From Hortaea werneckii (Eukaryota; Ascomycota; Dothideomycetes; Mycosphaerellales; Teratosphaeriaceae): a DNA stretch of 64,000 bases. The notes beneath the pieces are model-generated. The model searched no databases. It was not told where the DNA came from and saw only the letters and a program-made list of their open reading frames with translations. Location: NCBI GenBank assembly GCA_037044905.1, contig JBAOKB010000028.1, positions 1-64,000 of the forward strand. Direction: 5' to 3'. A program made the position numbers and the translations under genes. Shown one piece after another: positions 1-11,524 of the stretch. Within the stretch, counting starts at the first letter, position 1. Every line of letters starts with the position of its first letter.

Positions 1-458
1 TCGTCCGGATTTGAGACCATGGAAGTCCTTCGACGAGTGTCCGCATCACCTTCTGCAGTGCCCGCCATTTGATGTGCTCTTTTCTGGTTAGGATTGTAAA
101 TTATATTAAACAGAAGTTGTCTCTTTGTGAAAAAGGGCGAGAGAGTTTATCTTAGCAGCGAAGGTTGTACCAGCTCATCGAGCTGTACTTGATAACAGTC
201 AGACCAAAGGAAGAGTTCATACAGATCCTTTCCACTTATACGTCTCAGCTGAAGGATGAGAGTAAGATCCGCATTGCTTGCGGTGTCTCAAGAGGATTTA
301 GCAGCTTCCTCTTCGAGACTGGTATGCTGCTAGTAGTCCCGGTGGTGTAGGACTCGACGGAAGTAGAAGCCGAGAGCGCCAAGATTTTGAGATAAGACTT
401 GCGGAATCATCCGATTTAGAGACTTCTTGCGATACAATCAACAGACATTTAGCCAAAC
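1..458. other. Unassigned left edge and NOP6 upstream region
   Basis: No coding sequence can be supported here. Only a 61-codon open frame (165-350) is present and it resembles nothing I know. The right part is the presumed promoter and 5' UTR of the NOP6-like gene. The left end could hold the 3' UTR of a gene outside the window. Confidence 0.4.
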
Positions 459-1377
459 ATGTCGCAGGACGCAATCGTTTCTCGGAAAGAGAAGAAGGCG
501 CAGAGAGATGCAGAGAGACATCGCAAGGGCAAGAAAAGAAAGCAGGATGAGAGCGAAGTGACTGGGGATCAGGCTCAAGTCGCTGAGAATGAGAAAGACG
601 TTTTGGCATTAGAGACGGGCGAGGCAGAAGCGCCGGCGAAAGCACCTCAGTCAAAGAAAAGAAAGGCAAGCGACAACGACGAAGAGGGCGGACCGGAGGA
701 TGTAGTACCCAAAGAAAATTCGGAGGGAAAAGCAAAGGCGCAGCAGAAGAAGCGGAAGAAGCAGAAAACCGATACTACAGAAGGAGCTGTTGAAAACGGC
801 GATGCCGATGCCGCCTCAAAAGATCGCAAGGACCGTTTCGTCGTCTTCATTGGAAACCTGCCGTACGACACCACCGACGCCTCGCTACGAGCGCACTTCA
901 AAAAGCTAGAACCCTTCATCCTCCGGCACCGCTTAGAGCCAAAGACCAAAAAGAGCAAAGGCTTTGCTTTCCTCGAGTTCGAACTATGATCGTATGAAGA
1001 CGTGTCTCAAGATCTATCACCACAGCTTCTTCGACCCTGAGGAGGCAGGCAAAGAAGACGTCAATGAGGGGTATGCGAGTGCGTCGAGAGGCAGGGCCAA
1101 GAAGCAGAAGGGCAGGAGGATTAATGTGGAGTTGACTGCTGGTGGCGGCGGTAAGAAGGAGAGTCGGATGGAGAAGATCAAGGCGAAGAATATTAAGCTG
1201 GAGGAACAGAGACGACGAAGGATAGAGCAGGAGAAGAAGGAGAAGGCCAGAGATGAACGGAAAGGTGGTGCGGCGCGGAAGGCGAAGCATCCTAAGGACG
1301 AGGTGGAGAAGGCCGCCGATATTGGTGGCGATACTGGTGGAATCCATCCTAGCAGATTAGCAAGGATGCAGGGTTAG
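459..1377 (+). CDS. NOP6: Nop6-like nucleolar RNA-binding protein, frame broken in the RRM
   Basis: RNA-binding protein expected to act in the nucleolus in 40S ribosome biogenesis. The first frame (459-989) begins with a Lys/Glu-rich, nuclear-signal-like region of about 120 residues. It then enters an RRM with RNP2 (VVFIGNLPY) and RNP1 (KSKGFAFLEF). The frame stops at 987-989, just after RNP1. A second frame, starting in the same stretch, continues the family sequence: NYDRMKTCLKIYHHS, the basic INVELTAGGGG segment, a charged helix and the typical IHPSR tail, ending at 1377. The two halves need a one-base skip or a two-base gain near 979-986. There is no room or splice signal for an intron. 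This may be a base error, a recent mutation or +1 frameshifting. Family identity is firm; integrity is uncertain. Confidence 0.8.
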
Positions 1378-1590
1378 ATACGTTTCGGCTCTGAGGACTA
1401 GTTGCAGCGCTGGAACTTTCTACTACTTGCATTCTGGGCAGTATACCTGAGTCGGTCGACTCGTGCTCGAGGACCAAGGACGAGCATTCTCTTTCCGGTG
1501 CGATAAGTTCACCTACAGCTCTTCTCCGTGTCTGGACTACCACCCGATAGAAACAATTGCAAATGCGCGTCGCCCTACCTTCAGAGAGCT

Positions 1591-4241
1591 TTACGACCAA
1601 GTACCGTTGGCAAATCCGAAATAGCCACTTTCTGGCATCGGCTTCCATGCATCTCCGCGACCGTCTGCTGTATTCAAATAGACGTTGTTGCCCCACCCTG
1701 GGATTGACAATCAGCGCCATCTTCAATGTATTATAGGAGTTAGAAGATGGTTTTTCACTTACAATCCGGAAAGCTGTAGCCCGGGTAGCTAATGGCGAAG
1801 AAGATTATGATACCGGCAAGGGCAGTGCCAGTATCTAGCGCAGCAGCAACAATGTAATTGTATTTGGCCCACCAAGGGAAGAATCTGCTTTTGATCCAGT
1901 GGTTGAAAATTATGTTGGTGAGCGCCCAGGAACTATAGTTGATACCTGCAAATTTCACCAGTTAGCTTCATTTCGGGCATACAGGTACTGGCTTGCGTGG
2001 GGATGCTTTCCTGTCGCCGGCGGGACATTCCACGTCCCTACGAAGAAGAGAGGCCAGTTGATTTTCCGAAAGATGTCTCGGCCTGTGTACTTCCAGGCCG
2101 CCCAAGTGAATATGGGAATGATGGCACCGATCCAAAAGAAGTGCAGCAAGCCGGAATATATCTTTCCAACGCTGTACAGCCTGGCGGGACCAATTAGCCC
2201 CCAAATGACAGAGCTGGAGTAGACTGTGCGGCCGTTAGGGCAAGTGAAGTTGTCTGCCTGATCAAGAGAGCAAACGTTCTCAATATTGCCCAGCATCCAG
2301 ATTGTGACACCAGCTTGCGTAAGCGAACCAAGAAGGACAGCGAAGCCCTGTGCGAAGAAGACAGTGCGTGGTGCCACTTTGAAGTAATGTCCGAGCTTCT
2401 GGTCCTGAGCGAAGAAAATCCCCTGGGAGACGACATCCTCGGAAAGGATCTTGAAGATCATGTTGGCGAGAGGCTTCCCCGCGAAGAGGTAGCCACCGAT
2501 GAACTCGGAGAGTACGTTCAGTTGGTTGGCGTCGACATTGGTAACGCCCTGATAAGCACCGTTAACATTCTCAACATTAGCCTGCGATAGTAAAGTTCAC
2601 CATACCTGTATGATCCCGCATGGTACCATATACACAGCGGGAATGACCAATGCCAAGAAGACACCATAAACTGGCAGCTGAGTATGGTATATCTCGGCCA
2701 ACACGATGGAGAGAGCTGTGAAAATGACTAGGATAGTCACATACCACCACCAAGGCACCTTCTTGTACGCCCGCATGAGCCGTCCATGGATATCTAGGGG
2801 CTGGCGGCCTCGAACAGCGTCCCAGATGTCTTTGCCATGCCAAAGATAGACATGAGTAATGACTGAAGTGATAGCAGCAAAGCTAAGTCCGTACACGAAC
2901 GCGAAGGTGGCGCTCAGATAAGGCGGCGAATACTCAGCGTACTTCGCAGCGTCGATTGTGCGTGTGTCCGAAAGGACTTTCGAGACATCATAGGCAGCTC
3001 CTGTGCGATCATACACATCTGCAGTCATCATTGGAAGGTATGCTGTGAACCACGTATTGGTATAGTAAAGGCCAGGGACGACAATCCAAAAGAAGAACGC
3101 GAAGCCGGCAAAGACGTTCAGAGCCGCCCAAGAGGGCGAAAGTAGCGGGTTGGTGTTGTAGGCGATCTGAGACCAGTCGAAGGTGATCGGGCTAAGTCCG
3201 AGTCCTGTTTGAAATCCAAAAAGCTGGTTGACGACAATATTGTTCGGAGCAATCCAACAGATCCAGGTGAAATAACTCAGAGCAACGAAGAGTCCTCCAG
3301 GAAGCCAATACCAGAAGAAGGCTCCACCCAGTACAATCATGAAGAACTTTAGCCTGGTGATCCGCCAGCCGTTCGCAATGGCATTCGCTCGGCTGTGAAG
3401 TGTGTTCAGCAAAGCGCAATTGCCAAGGACACCGGGCCAGATAATCGATGCGGGTTCGACTAGCCATTGGTGGCAAAGGCCGGCTACACCAAACCCTAAG
3501 ACTTGACAGCACATGATCACCAAAACGCTGAAGCCGGCCGGAAGCTCAAAGCCGTAGAACTTGATTGCAGCTTGGATAATCCCCGTTGCATCAGCGCCGC
3601 CGGCGAATCCAATCGTGACATTAGCCATGATGACAATCACGACATGCTCCTTGATGTTGAAGTGATGGTCGGGATTGACCCTCCATGTGCCGAAGTAGGG
3701 CAGCTCGACAGAACAGATGGGCAGAATGTGCGCAAGCGCAACACCCATCGGGAACACTAGGAGCTCTGCGACGATGGAGACAATGTGCACAGCAGGGTAC
3801 CGGAGCGAGAAGAATTGATTGACTCCTGCGCCGATCTTGCGGACTGGTCAGCGACCGCTCTCAGCCCGCAAAGCAAGGGAAACCGGTTTCCGTACGTACC
3901 AGCGTCCATATAGTCCCAAGCACCCACATACGCAACGTGTTCACAGGCATATCAGGATCATCCGTCTCTGGCACGACTGCTCGTACTTCGGGGTAAGGCG
4001 ATGTGTCGCTATCAACGTCTTCAATCTTGCGGTCTTCCAGCACATGGCCCATGTCGACCTCAAGTTCTTGCATGTGTCCAGGTTCCAGATCCACGGGCTG
4101 GATCGTCTCATGGACTCCAGTCTTCTCCGGCACGCCCGTGGCGTCTGGCTCTTCGCTCTTACCATTCTCGTTCAATGTTTCGAGCTGGACACCGTCAGTG
4201 TCGCGCCTGCTTGGCGCCCAAGGTCTGCGGAGGCGATTCAT
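1591..4241 (-). CDS. OPT-family oligopeptide transporter
   Basis: Plasma-membrane, proton-coupled oligopeptide transporter of the OPT family, which moves tetra- and pentapeptides and, in some members, glutathione or metal chelates. Five exons are read: 4241-3900, 3835-2606, 2548-2011, 1945-1763 and 1697-1591 (799 residues). The acidic cytosolic N-terminus (about 95 residues) leads into WVLGTIWTLIGAGVNQFF and more than a dozen hydrophobic segments. Family landmarks include TNVDANQLNVLSEFIGGY, GTWNVPPATGINYSSW and the C-terminal FPDWWGN-type tail ending ESGYFGFANGTWS. Three introns are ordinary GT-AG. The third (1946-2010) starts GA instead of GT although the flanking protein fits the family exactly, so it may be a weakened or mutated donor. 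The start was chosen at MNRLRRPW. The substrate cannot be told from sequence. Confidence 0.9.
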
Positions 4242-4910
4242 GTTATAGATATTTAGGGCAGATTGTAAGCAAACGGAAAGGAAAGCAATCAAAAAACAAC
4301 AAACAAAACAAGGTCGGAGGGATCTGCCTCTGTGAAATGGCCTGCTTGATGATGGTAATGGCGACCTATCTACTGGCTAGCTGTTTGCCTTATCAGCATG
4401 TGAACATACTGCAATGCGACACAAGCTACAGCGAAGCAAATCAAGCTCTGATAAGAGTTCCAAATAGGGCGGCGTACATTAAAAGCGACGCTTGCGGATG
4501 CAACTGGTGAAAAGATAGGCAGGATTCTGAGTATACCTGCCAGTTCTAGCTTAGCGTTGCCCGACTTCCTTGGCCGGGGCGGCGACACTCTCTTCCATGA
4601 TGACCTCGATGTATCCACAACCTCGAGCGTGTTTAGAAGCGATTCTCGAGCTCGTCTGAGGGTCATGGCAGTCAGTTGCTTGAAGAGGCGAGCTTCAATA
4701 TAAGGTCATGCCTCGCCTTCTTGGTCATTTCTCCGCGTCTTCGCCCGAGACTAGGACTTTCGCACCGATGCAGGCAGTAGCTCTGATGTGTGCAGATTTG
4801 AATCAACTGAAAAGCGGCAATGCCCAGGCTCTGGGCACGATATGTCTTGTTTCCTTTGAGGTCACCGCAAGACCTGACCTTTGGACAAGCTTTAGCCAAG
4901 CAATAGCCTC
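4242..4910. other. Intergenic region, OPT promoter and 3' side of next gene
   Basis: About 670 bases lie between the OPT start and the stop of the UFL1-like gene, both on the minus strand. The open frames here are short and have no recognisable product. I see no repeat or RNA gene. Confidence 0.4.
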
Positions 4911-6713
4911 CTAGCCAGTCCCGTTAGCGCCTTCTGACTGGTGGGCGGGATCACCTGCGTTGCTTCCATCAATCACTTGAATTGCCAATTCTCTCATATC
5001 TTGCAGATCTGTTTTGCTTTCATTCCCAGCTTTCAGTGCATCTCGCCAGGCCTCCAGCCTCTTGCCCAGCGCTTCATCTCCGACAGCCTGGTACTGCTTG
5101 ATCATCCTCGTTGTGTCCTTGCCGGAACTCATGAATAGACCATCCAAAGAGTGGCTGAGCAGGACCCATATGAGGTTCTGCAAGAGATCCGAGCCTCGTT
5201 TCATACCACGCATCGATTTGACCCTCTGCTGCAAAGTCTGCTGCTTTATTGCTCTTAGCGTATCGGCATCCGGTGTTTCGATCTTCTGCTTTCTCGCGCA
5301 TTTGTTGACGGCCGTCTGGATATCTGAAAGTGTCTTGCTTTCCGCGCAAGCTTGTTGCATTTTCTCGAACTCCCTTTTCCGAGCCTTCTCTATCAAAAGA
5401 TGAGCTTCTTTGGCTTGCTGTGTGACCGAAGGTATGGCCTCTCGTCGGAAATGATCTCCGAGAAATTCTTCAAGATGCTGCTTGAGCGTTTGATCCGTGA
5501 CAGAAGCAACCCCTTTCACGTAGAGCACAATGGGAGCAATCAGGCGTTGCTTGACATGTTGTGCAAATTCCTCTGTCTCGCGCTTTTGCGATTCTCCTAA
5601 AAATTCACTGGCAGCTTTTGCGATCTCTTCTTGGCAAGGCGTCTCTAATAATTCCTTCTCTAAAAGGTCTGTGCTGAGTTCCTGCAAAGCTTGAAGGACG
5701 CGACTCACAACGGATTCCAGAGAAGCCGAACCGTCTCGCTCATGCCACACGTCCGTGGCCACATTCGGAACCCTTACCTTGAGCTGGCCTAGAGAGCTTT
5801 CCAGACGTGATGAAAGAAACAAGATGGTGTGATCAGTCCTTGTTGAGGGTTGCGTGCTAATTGCTTGGCCCGCTCGCTGTGTGGCTTCTGCTTCGACTTC
5901 TTGCCTTGTGTTCTCGGTGACTTCGGATATCTCTATACGTGCAACGCCGTCACTCAGTAAGCATTCGACATAGCTTTGGACTTTTTGGCTCTTCTCCTTA
6001 TGCTGCCTCTCTTGCAAGATGGTAGTGTACGCGCTGGGAACAAAGAGCAAGCGCCCAGTGGAGAACTCTAAATCTCCTCTCCCTTGCTCCAAAGCGTCAA
6101 CGGCCTTTTCTGCCCACTGATGGAGCAACGCCGAGGGAACGGCCGGATAGCGGCTCTTCAGGTCAACCTTCTCATCGCGAACCTCTTGAAGACATGAAAG
6201 AATATTCTCTTCAGTTTGTGTGGCCAGCTTCGAGCTATAATAATACGGCTCGCCAGATTCATCGTCTTCAAAAGATTGCACTTGCCCTAATTCGTTTGTG
6301 CCAGATTCTAGAAGACGCGAGAGAGAGTCGCCACGTAAATCGAATTCGCTCTGTAGCGTTGTGGACCGACACACTTGTTGTTCCAATAAGGCCGCAATGC
6401 TCTGTTGGATCTCGTGTGTGACAAGATTGGGCAAAAGTGCTTGTGAGTCTCGATCCCAGAACAAATCAATAGTAATAGACTTAAGCAGCCATTCGAAGTC
6501 AACGACTCCAAGCCTTGAAGGGAGGTCCGAGAGGCGGATTCGCGAAGGTGAATTCTCTAGCAAGTGTCTAAGGTCGTTCGCCACTGATCGTGAATCCTTA
6601 ACATGGTCGTCGGAGCGTGTTCGCACGACTTTTGGCTCCAGAGTAGTGGGCGATGAAGGAACAAACGATTCCACTAAAGCTGCAATATCTGGTGATGCGA
6701 ATATCGGAGCCAT
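4911..6713 (-). CDS. UFL1-like protein (possible E3 UFM1-ligase relative)
   Basis: Intronless 600-residue protein. Residues about 45-330 read like a row of winged-helix units in the order seen in UFL1. RIRLSDLPSRLGV and the following helix parallel the UFL1 segment GRVNIVDLQQVINV. A VCRSTTLQSEFDLRGDSL stretch parallels its second unit, and LLFVPSAYTTI followed by VQSYVECLLSDGVARI parallels VFVPDIY...WVDSFFRQNGYLEF. Near the end, LIWVLLSHSLDGLFMSSG plus DLQDMRELAIQV matches the UFL1 C-terminal helices. The middle is charged and probably helical. UFL1 is the scaffold E3 for UFM1 at the ER and ribosome; UFM1 is reported missing from most Dikarya. The resemblance is by eye and low in identity, so a general winged-helix protein remains possible. 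It is divergent from ISD11, with 419 bases between starts. Confidence 0.55.
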   Translation of the reverse strand: MAPIFASPDIAALVESFVPSSPTTLEPKVVRTRSDDHVKDSRSVANDLRHLLENSPSRIRLSDLPSRLGVVDFEWLLKSITIDLFWDRDSQALLPNLVTHEIQQSIAALLEQQVCRSTTLQSEFDLRGDSLSRLLESGTNELGQVQSFEDDESGEPYYYSSKLATQTEENILSCLQEVRDEKVDLKSRYPAVPSALLHQWAEKAVDALEQGRGDLEFSTGRLLFVPSAYTTILQERQHKEKSQKVQSYVECLLSDGVARIEISEVTENTRQEVEAEATQRAGQAISTQPSTRTDHTILFLSSRLESSLGQLKVRVPNVATDVWHERDGSASLESVVSRVLQALQELSTDLLEKELLETPCQEEIAKAASEFLGESQKRETEEFAQHVKQRLIAPIVLYVKGVASVTDQTLKQHLEEFLGDHFRREAIPSVTQQAKEAHLLIEKARKREFEKMQQACAESKTLSDIQTAVNKCARKQKIETPDADTLRAIKQQTLQQRVKSMRGMKRGSDLLQNLIWVLLSHSLDGLFMSSGKDTTRMIKQYQAVGDEALGKRLEAWRDALKAGNESKTDLQDMRELAIQVIDGSNAGDPAHQSEGANGTG

Positions 6714-7132
6714 TATCGAATTGAGACTTGCTGCTCGACTTAAGGAACGAGAAGGCGGTTTCGGCCGGAACAGGTTGCAATATCACAACCTCTTGAGTAC
6801 GCTTCTAAATTCTCGGCATTCTTGCCATTCAAATAGACATTGGGGTGTAAGAAAAGAGTGAGAGTATGTTTAGTGCCAAACACAGCGCAGTTTGCAGGTG
6901 GTGAAGTGAACAACCTTAAGGTTGGAACGTTGGATTTGGTGGCCTGAGGCAACAATCTCACCGGAAACATTCACTTCACTTCCGAGCTTGGACATGAGGT
7001 CATCCGCAGATTATCTGAACCATCTCGAATCCGTACGACACAACAACGGCGCTCGCCTAAAATCCACAGTCACCACCAGACCATCATCATTCGATCGACA
7101 GGGAGTGCGTGGGGAAATCTCTAAATCTAGTA
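6714..7132. promoter_or_regulatory. Divergent promoter, UFL1-like gene and ISD11
   Basis: A 419-base spacer separates the start codons of two genes read in opposite directions, so it should contain both promoters. I see no confident TATA box or operator. Confidence 0.4.
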
Positions 7133-7685
7133 ATGGCTAGCTCAACAACCGCGCTCGAGGTGCGGTCACTGTACCGCTCGCTCTACCGACAAGCACGACA
7201 GTTCGCCGCATATAACTTCAGAGAGTACGCCAAGAGAAGAACAACGGATGCCTTCCGGGAGCACAAGGGCGAGAGCGATGCGCGGCGGATACAAGAGCTG
7301 ATGCAGTATGGGCTGAAGGAGCTGCAAGTGCTGAAGGTACGTAGGCAGTGAGGAAGCACGGGGACTAGGACGCTCTGTGGAGAGTGTCTGTTAAGGCATT
7401 GTGATGGCTGCAACGCCCACAAAATACTCTGTCTTCAAAGATGAGAGTATCGAGGAGCTAGGCGTTAGAATGCATGCTAACAACCTTCCGCAGCGGCAAA
7501 CGGTAGTAAGCCAGTTCTTCCAGCTCGACAGGCTGGTAGTAGAGGGCGGCAAGTCTGGCAAGCAGACAGGAAAGCAAGGAGATATCGTACGACAGACGGA
7601 GCACGGGTATGTCTATGGAACACCCCTACCCTGTCCGAAGAAGGGAAAACCCAGCAAACGCTAACATGGTTGCAGGTGGGACTAA
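7133..7685 (+). CDS. ISD11: Isd11 (LYRM4), LYR-motif iron-sulfur assembly factor
   Basis: Mitochondrial matrix LYR protein that binds and stabilises the cysteine desulfurase Nfs1 in Fe-S cluster assembly. Three exons are read: 7133-7336, 7494-7606 and 7676-7685 (108 residues). The LYR signature is at SLYRSLYRQARQF, followed by YNFREYAKRRTTDAFREH and a second-half IQELMQYGLKELQVLK. Exon 2 gives RQTVVSQFFQLDRLVVEG. The last coding exon is only 10 nt and supplies the conserved GWD end after EHG. Reading through intron 2 would instead add an unrelated Pro/Lys tail. Introns are 157 and 69 nt, with donors GTACGT and GTATGT. The start at MASSTT places the LYR motif near the N-terminus as usual; an in-frame ATG at 7109 would add eight residues. 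Confidence 0.92.
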
Positions 7686-8271
7686 GCGCTCTTTTTTCCG
7701 AACTTCACTTTTCATCGTCAAAAGATACCAGCATTTGCCGGGGCACTTCCCCCGGGCTGTATAGTAAACGTGTAACAACAAGAAAAATGCGCCACTTAAT
7801 GACTCAAAAAAAAAAAAAATCATGGAATTGCAATTTCCACATCTACGAAATGACCTCGACAAAACCAGTGCTATCCTGGACTCTTCGTCTTGATTTGCAC
7901 ACGCACAGTCTTTGCAACGGCAGTTGTTCGTTCAAGCAATGAGGTAAATCCCTTCGTTCGAGAGATCTCATCGAGTGGCTGTACTTAATCATGAGTTGGA
8001 CATGCCCTCTTTCGAATTCCACAGACGGAAGGTTGTAGAGCATCTACAACTTTTGTAGCAGTAGTCAAATCCCAATCCGATTCGCTTCGCCGAAGTGGAA
8101 ACTATTTCATGCAATGTCTATAAAAGTCTTGAGGCAATAAAAAGGCGGCTCAGTAGACGATAGACCTCAGCGCATGGGGAAGATCTTGGAACAGCGGGAC
8201 TGGCAGTTTAACAGTAGTGATATACTGCATATACAAGTACACTTCGACCTTCAGGACTTCCAACCCATCCC
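7686..8271. other. Convergent intergenic region
   Basis: This is the shared 3' flank of ISD11 and SLA2. It contains a 13-base A run near 7807-7819 and no supportable gene. Confidence 0.4.
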
Positions 8272-11200
8272 TTAATCCTCCTCCTGATAAGAAATCTTGC
8301 GCATCTCGCCCAGCCGATGTCTCGCCGAACTGAGTGCGTTTTCCAGCTGCAGAATCTCGACCTAGACAACGCAAGTCAGTACTCAGACCCTCTGAACACA
8401 AGGTCGGGGGGGTTAAAAGAAAGCAAAGACATACCTGCTGCTCCATCTGCCTCACCTTGAAATCGTGCCCAGACAGCTTACTATAATCTACATCCTCCTC
8501 TCCGTCCTTGCGTCCTTCGATAATACTCTGGACCTGCCTGACCAAGCTGCGGCAGGCATTCGTGACAGCTTTGCTGCTCTCTTCCAGCCTCTCCTGGGTC
8601 TTGGAGGCAAAGCTCGCCTTCACCCTAGAGGCAGCGACCAGCTGTGCCGTAGAAGCCGCGACGTCGTTGGATGCCACGATGAGCTGCTCGGGGCTGTTGC
8701 GACCGCTGATTACACCGTCGGCCGTTTCGATCAGCATGTTGGTCGACCGTGCTACGGCCTTTGCAGCGGAGATCAGGCCTTCGGTCCAGCGGTTGTTCTT
8801 CTTGTAAAATTGCGTTTTGCTCATACTGGTACCGCGGCCTTGCTGCACAATCTCTTGTTGTGACGCAGTAGCGGCTTTGATAAGCTGCGCAATTGCATTA
8901 GTGACAGCAATAGCTGCTTCGAGGATAGAGTCGTGGATCTTGAGCTCGTAGGTGCTGTACTGGTCTCTTGGCTTGTTCATAAGCTTGTTGAGACGCTCAG
9001 TTGCTGCATCAATAGCCTTGGCAGCGTTTGTCATTTCACGATCAACCAGCTCGCCAATGTCGCCAGATTGGTTGGTAAGCTTCGTCTTCGGAGCAAAAGC
9101 ATCGGCAAGCTTGCTGAGCTGGTTGAGCGCTATCTGTACGTCGTTGTTCTTGTTGATAACGACGTCCGTCTTCTCTAGGTCCTCCAGGCCATCCAAGCGG
9201 TAGGACATAATCCCACGGAAGAAGTCAACGCTGCTGGATGCAGATCGTCGCGCCGCATTCACAAGCTGATCAGCCTTCTTATCATCGCTTGCAAATCTTG
9301 TCAGACCCTTGGTGTTAGACAGAACATCCGCAATGGCATTGGAGAATGCGTGCACCGTCCTGATGACCTCGGACTGATCGCTGTTCGGTCCATCCGCGAT
9401 GAAACTGTTGAATGCCGTACTGAACTCCATGGCGTTACTCTGTGCCTTTTCAATCTGCGACAGCACGTAAGGCCCGCTTGCATTCTGGTTACCGGCTTGC
9501 ATCGAAGAGTCTAGCTCGTATAACGCGTCGTCGACTCTTTGGACACCAGACTGCAAAACGGAGTCGATGATAGAATTGATACGTTTCACGTTGTCTAGCA
9601 GCATGATGTCGATCTGCTCATCCATCGCTTTATCTCCCTGGCCGCCGTTTTGGCGCAACTCATTGAGCTCGAGCAGCGCCTCGTCCATCCCGGACTTGTA
9701 GATCTCGACTTCTTCCTCCTTCTCTTGTAGCTGCCGTTCAAGGTCTGAGCTTCCTTCGCCGAGCTTGAATTGTTGGTCGTCCAGCGCTCGCGTCTTGTTG
9801 CGCAGAGCCTCTTCCAGGTCAGCAATCTCGCGGTTGTGTCGAGACAGGAGCGCCGACAGTTCGCTGCCCTTGGCGCGGTCTGCATTTTCTGCCCGGTCAA
9901 GAGCCATGCGCAGCTCGCGCTTCAGTTTCTCAACCTCATCCTTGTGTCCACCAGTCGAGCGATCCTTCTCGTGCATAGCACGGTCACGCTCACGGATCAT
10001 GTCCGCCAGCTCAAGGTTTTTTGTCTTCAGTTCCCGCTCCAGCTTTTCCCGCTTATCAATTGCTTCTTGCGCGCTGGCGGCCTTGAGTTGCACGCCCTTG
10101 AACTTCTGCAACAGCTCCAAATGTTCGTGTCGGAGCTGACTGTAGAGCTTCGCAAGAGCCTCATATTTCGTTCGCCAGGTGTTGACCTGTTCTTGCAGGG
10201 CGCGGATCTGGTCATCTCTGCTTCCTTGCTGCTGTTGGAAGTTGGCATTGAGCTGATTGAGCTCTCCTTCTAGAGCCTTCATCCGCTGGTCATATTGCTG
10301 AAGCATAAGCTGATCACGCTCGTATTGTGCCCTTGCGTTCAAGTTCTCACGCTCCAACTCAGCCATGCGCCCTTGTGTCTGCTCGGCAAACTGTTGTCGC
10401 TGCAATTGCTCAAGTTGTAGTCTTTGCTGCTCAGCCTGCAGTCGCTGCTGCTCTTCGAACTCCCTTTGCCTAGCCATATCCTGAGCCTGTTGCTGCCGTT
10501 GTGCGTCTTCCCACTGTGCCTGCAGCCGGGCCTGTTCAGCTGCGTACTCTTCCTGTTGCCTCGCCTGCTCGTTCTTCCAGAACTCATTGATCGGCTCGGG
10601 GTCTGCTGACTCCTGAACTGGAGGAGTCTTGGGCTTAGTGATCTCTGCATTCTTCGGTCGCGCAGGTAGTGCGGGCGCAGCTTCATCTTCCCCAATCAGA
10701 TTCGGCGGGTCCTGTGGCAATTTCGGTATCGTAATGAGGGACGTTAGGTATCGGAGGTTCGAGCATTCGTAGTAAAAGCGCACAAGACGGTAGTGCTGCG
10801 CATCGTATCGTCCCCTCAGCGGACTCAAAGCTTCGTCGTCGCCGAGCGTGGTATGCATGGCTCGCAGCATGCTCGTGATGAACTTGTAGATGCCGTAGCT
10901 CTCTGACACTAGCGGAACCAGCGCACTGATACGGCACTCGTTATTGTTGCCATTACGGAAGTGCGAGAAGATGAGCTTTTGGAACCCATCAATCTGATCC
11001 TGCAAGGTCATGAGGTCCGAGATGGTCTCGTAGCCCTCGTTCGGGTCATTGATCGACTTCAGACTGATATACTCCTCGTATTCGAATGTGCCGTTGAACT
11101 CGGGATGATTACGGTGGAATCCTAGCTTGGAAACCAAGAAGAAGATGTATTCCTGGATCAGTGGACTGTATCCTCGCATGCCATGGTCCCCTGACATCCC

Positions 11201-11524
11201 GCCCACGCCCCTTGTTAGACTCTCGAGCCATGCTGTGTGCTGCTGCGCCTCTACCAATGCAACTGGGTGGCCTTCTTGTAGGACCTTGTGGACGGTGATG
11301 AGAGCCTTGAACGTCTGTACCTCATCGGCCTGGATAGGTGAGACCTTCATGCCATTCCAGAAGCTCTGGCTGCTTTTGTGGTCCCACGTGTACACGATAC
11401 ATGCCCGCACATGCTTCCGTTTCGGCGCCGTCTCCTCGATCGAAGTCGCTTTGCGGATATTGGTAGAAAGTTCGGTTTCTGTTTTACTCAGGTCTACGTT
11501 CCGGGTGGTCTGGTAGAGCGCCAT
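8272..11524 (-). CDS. SLA2: Sla2/End4 (HIP1R family) endocytic adaptor
   Basis: Cortical actin-patch adaptor that links PI(4,5)P2 membranes and clathrin light chain to F-actin during endocytosis and polarised growth. Two exons are read, 11524-8435 and 8361-8272 (1059 residues). An ANTH domain fills about residues 1-280 (NIRKATSIEETAPKRKHVR, IVYTWDHKSS, ADEVQTFKALITVHKVLQEGHP). A Pro-rich linker and a very Gln/Glu-rich coiled coil follow (about 315-640). The C-terminal talin-like I/LWEQ actin-binding module spans about 800-1020. The last exon adds VEILQLENALSSARHRLGEM and the family-typical end KISYQEED; the 73-nt intron (8362-8434) has a GTATGT donor. The start was placed at MALYQTTRNVD because upstream in-frame residues to 11629 look like 5' UTR. 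Confidence 0.95.

Noticed and set aside
2582..2605. 24-nt in-frame intron in the OPT gene
   Set aside because: It is too short for splicing; a 57-nt intron ending at 2549 gives the family motif TNVDANQLN directly.
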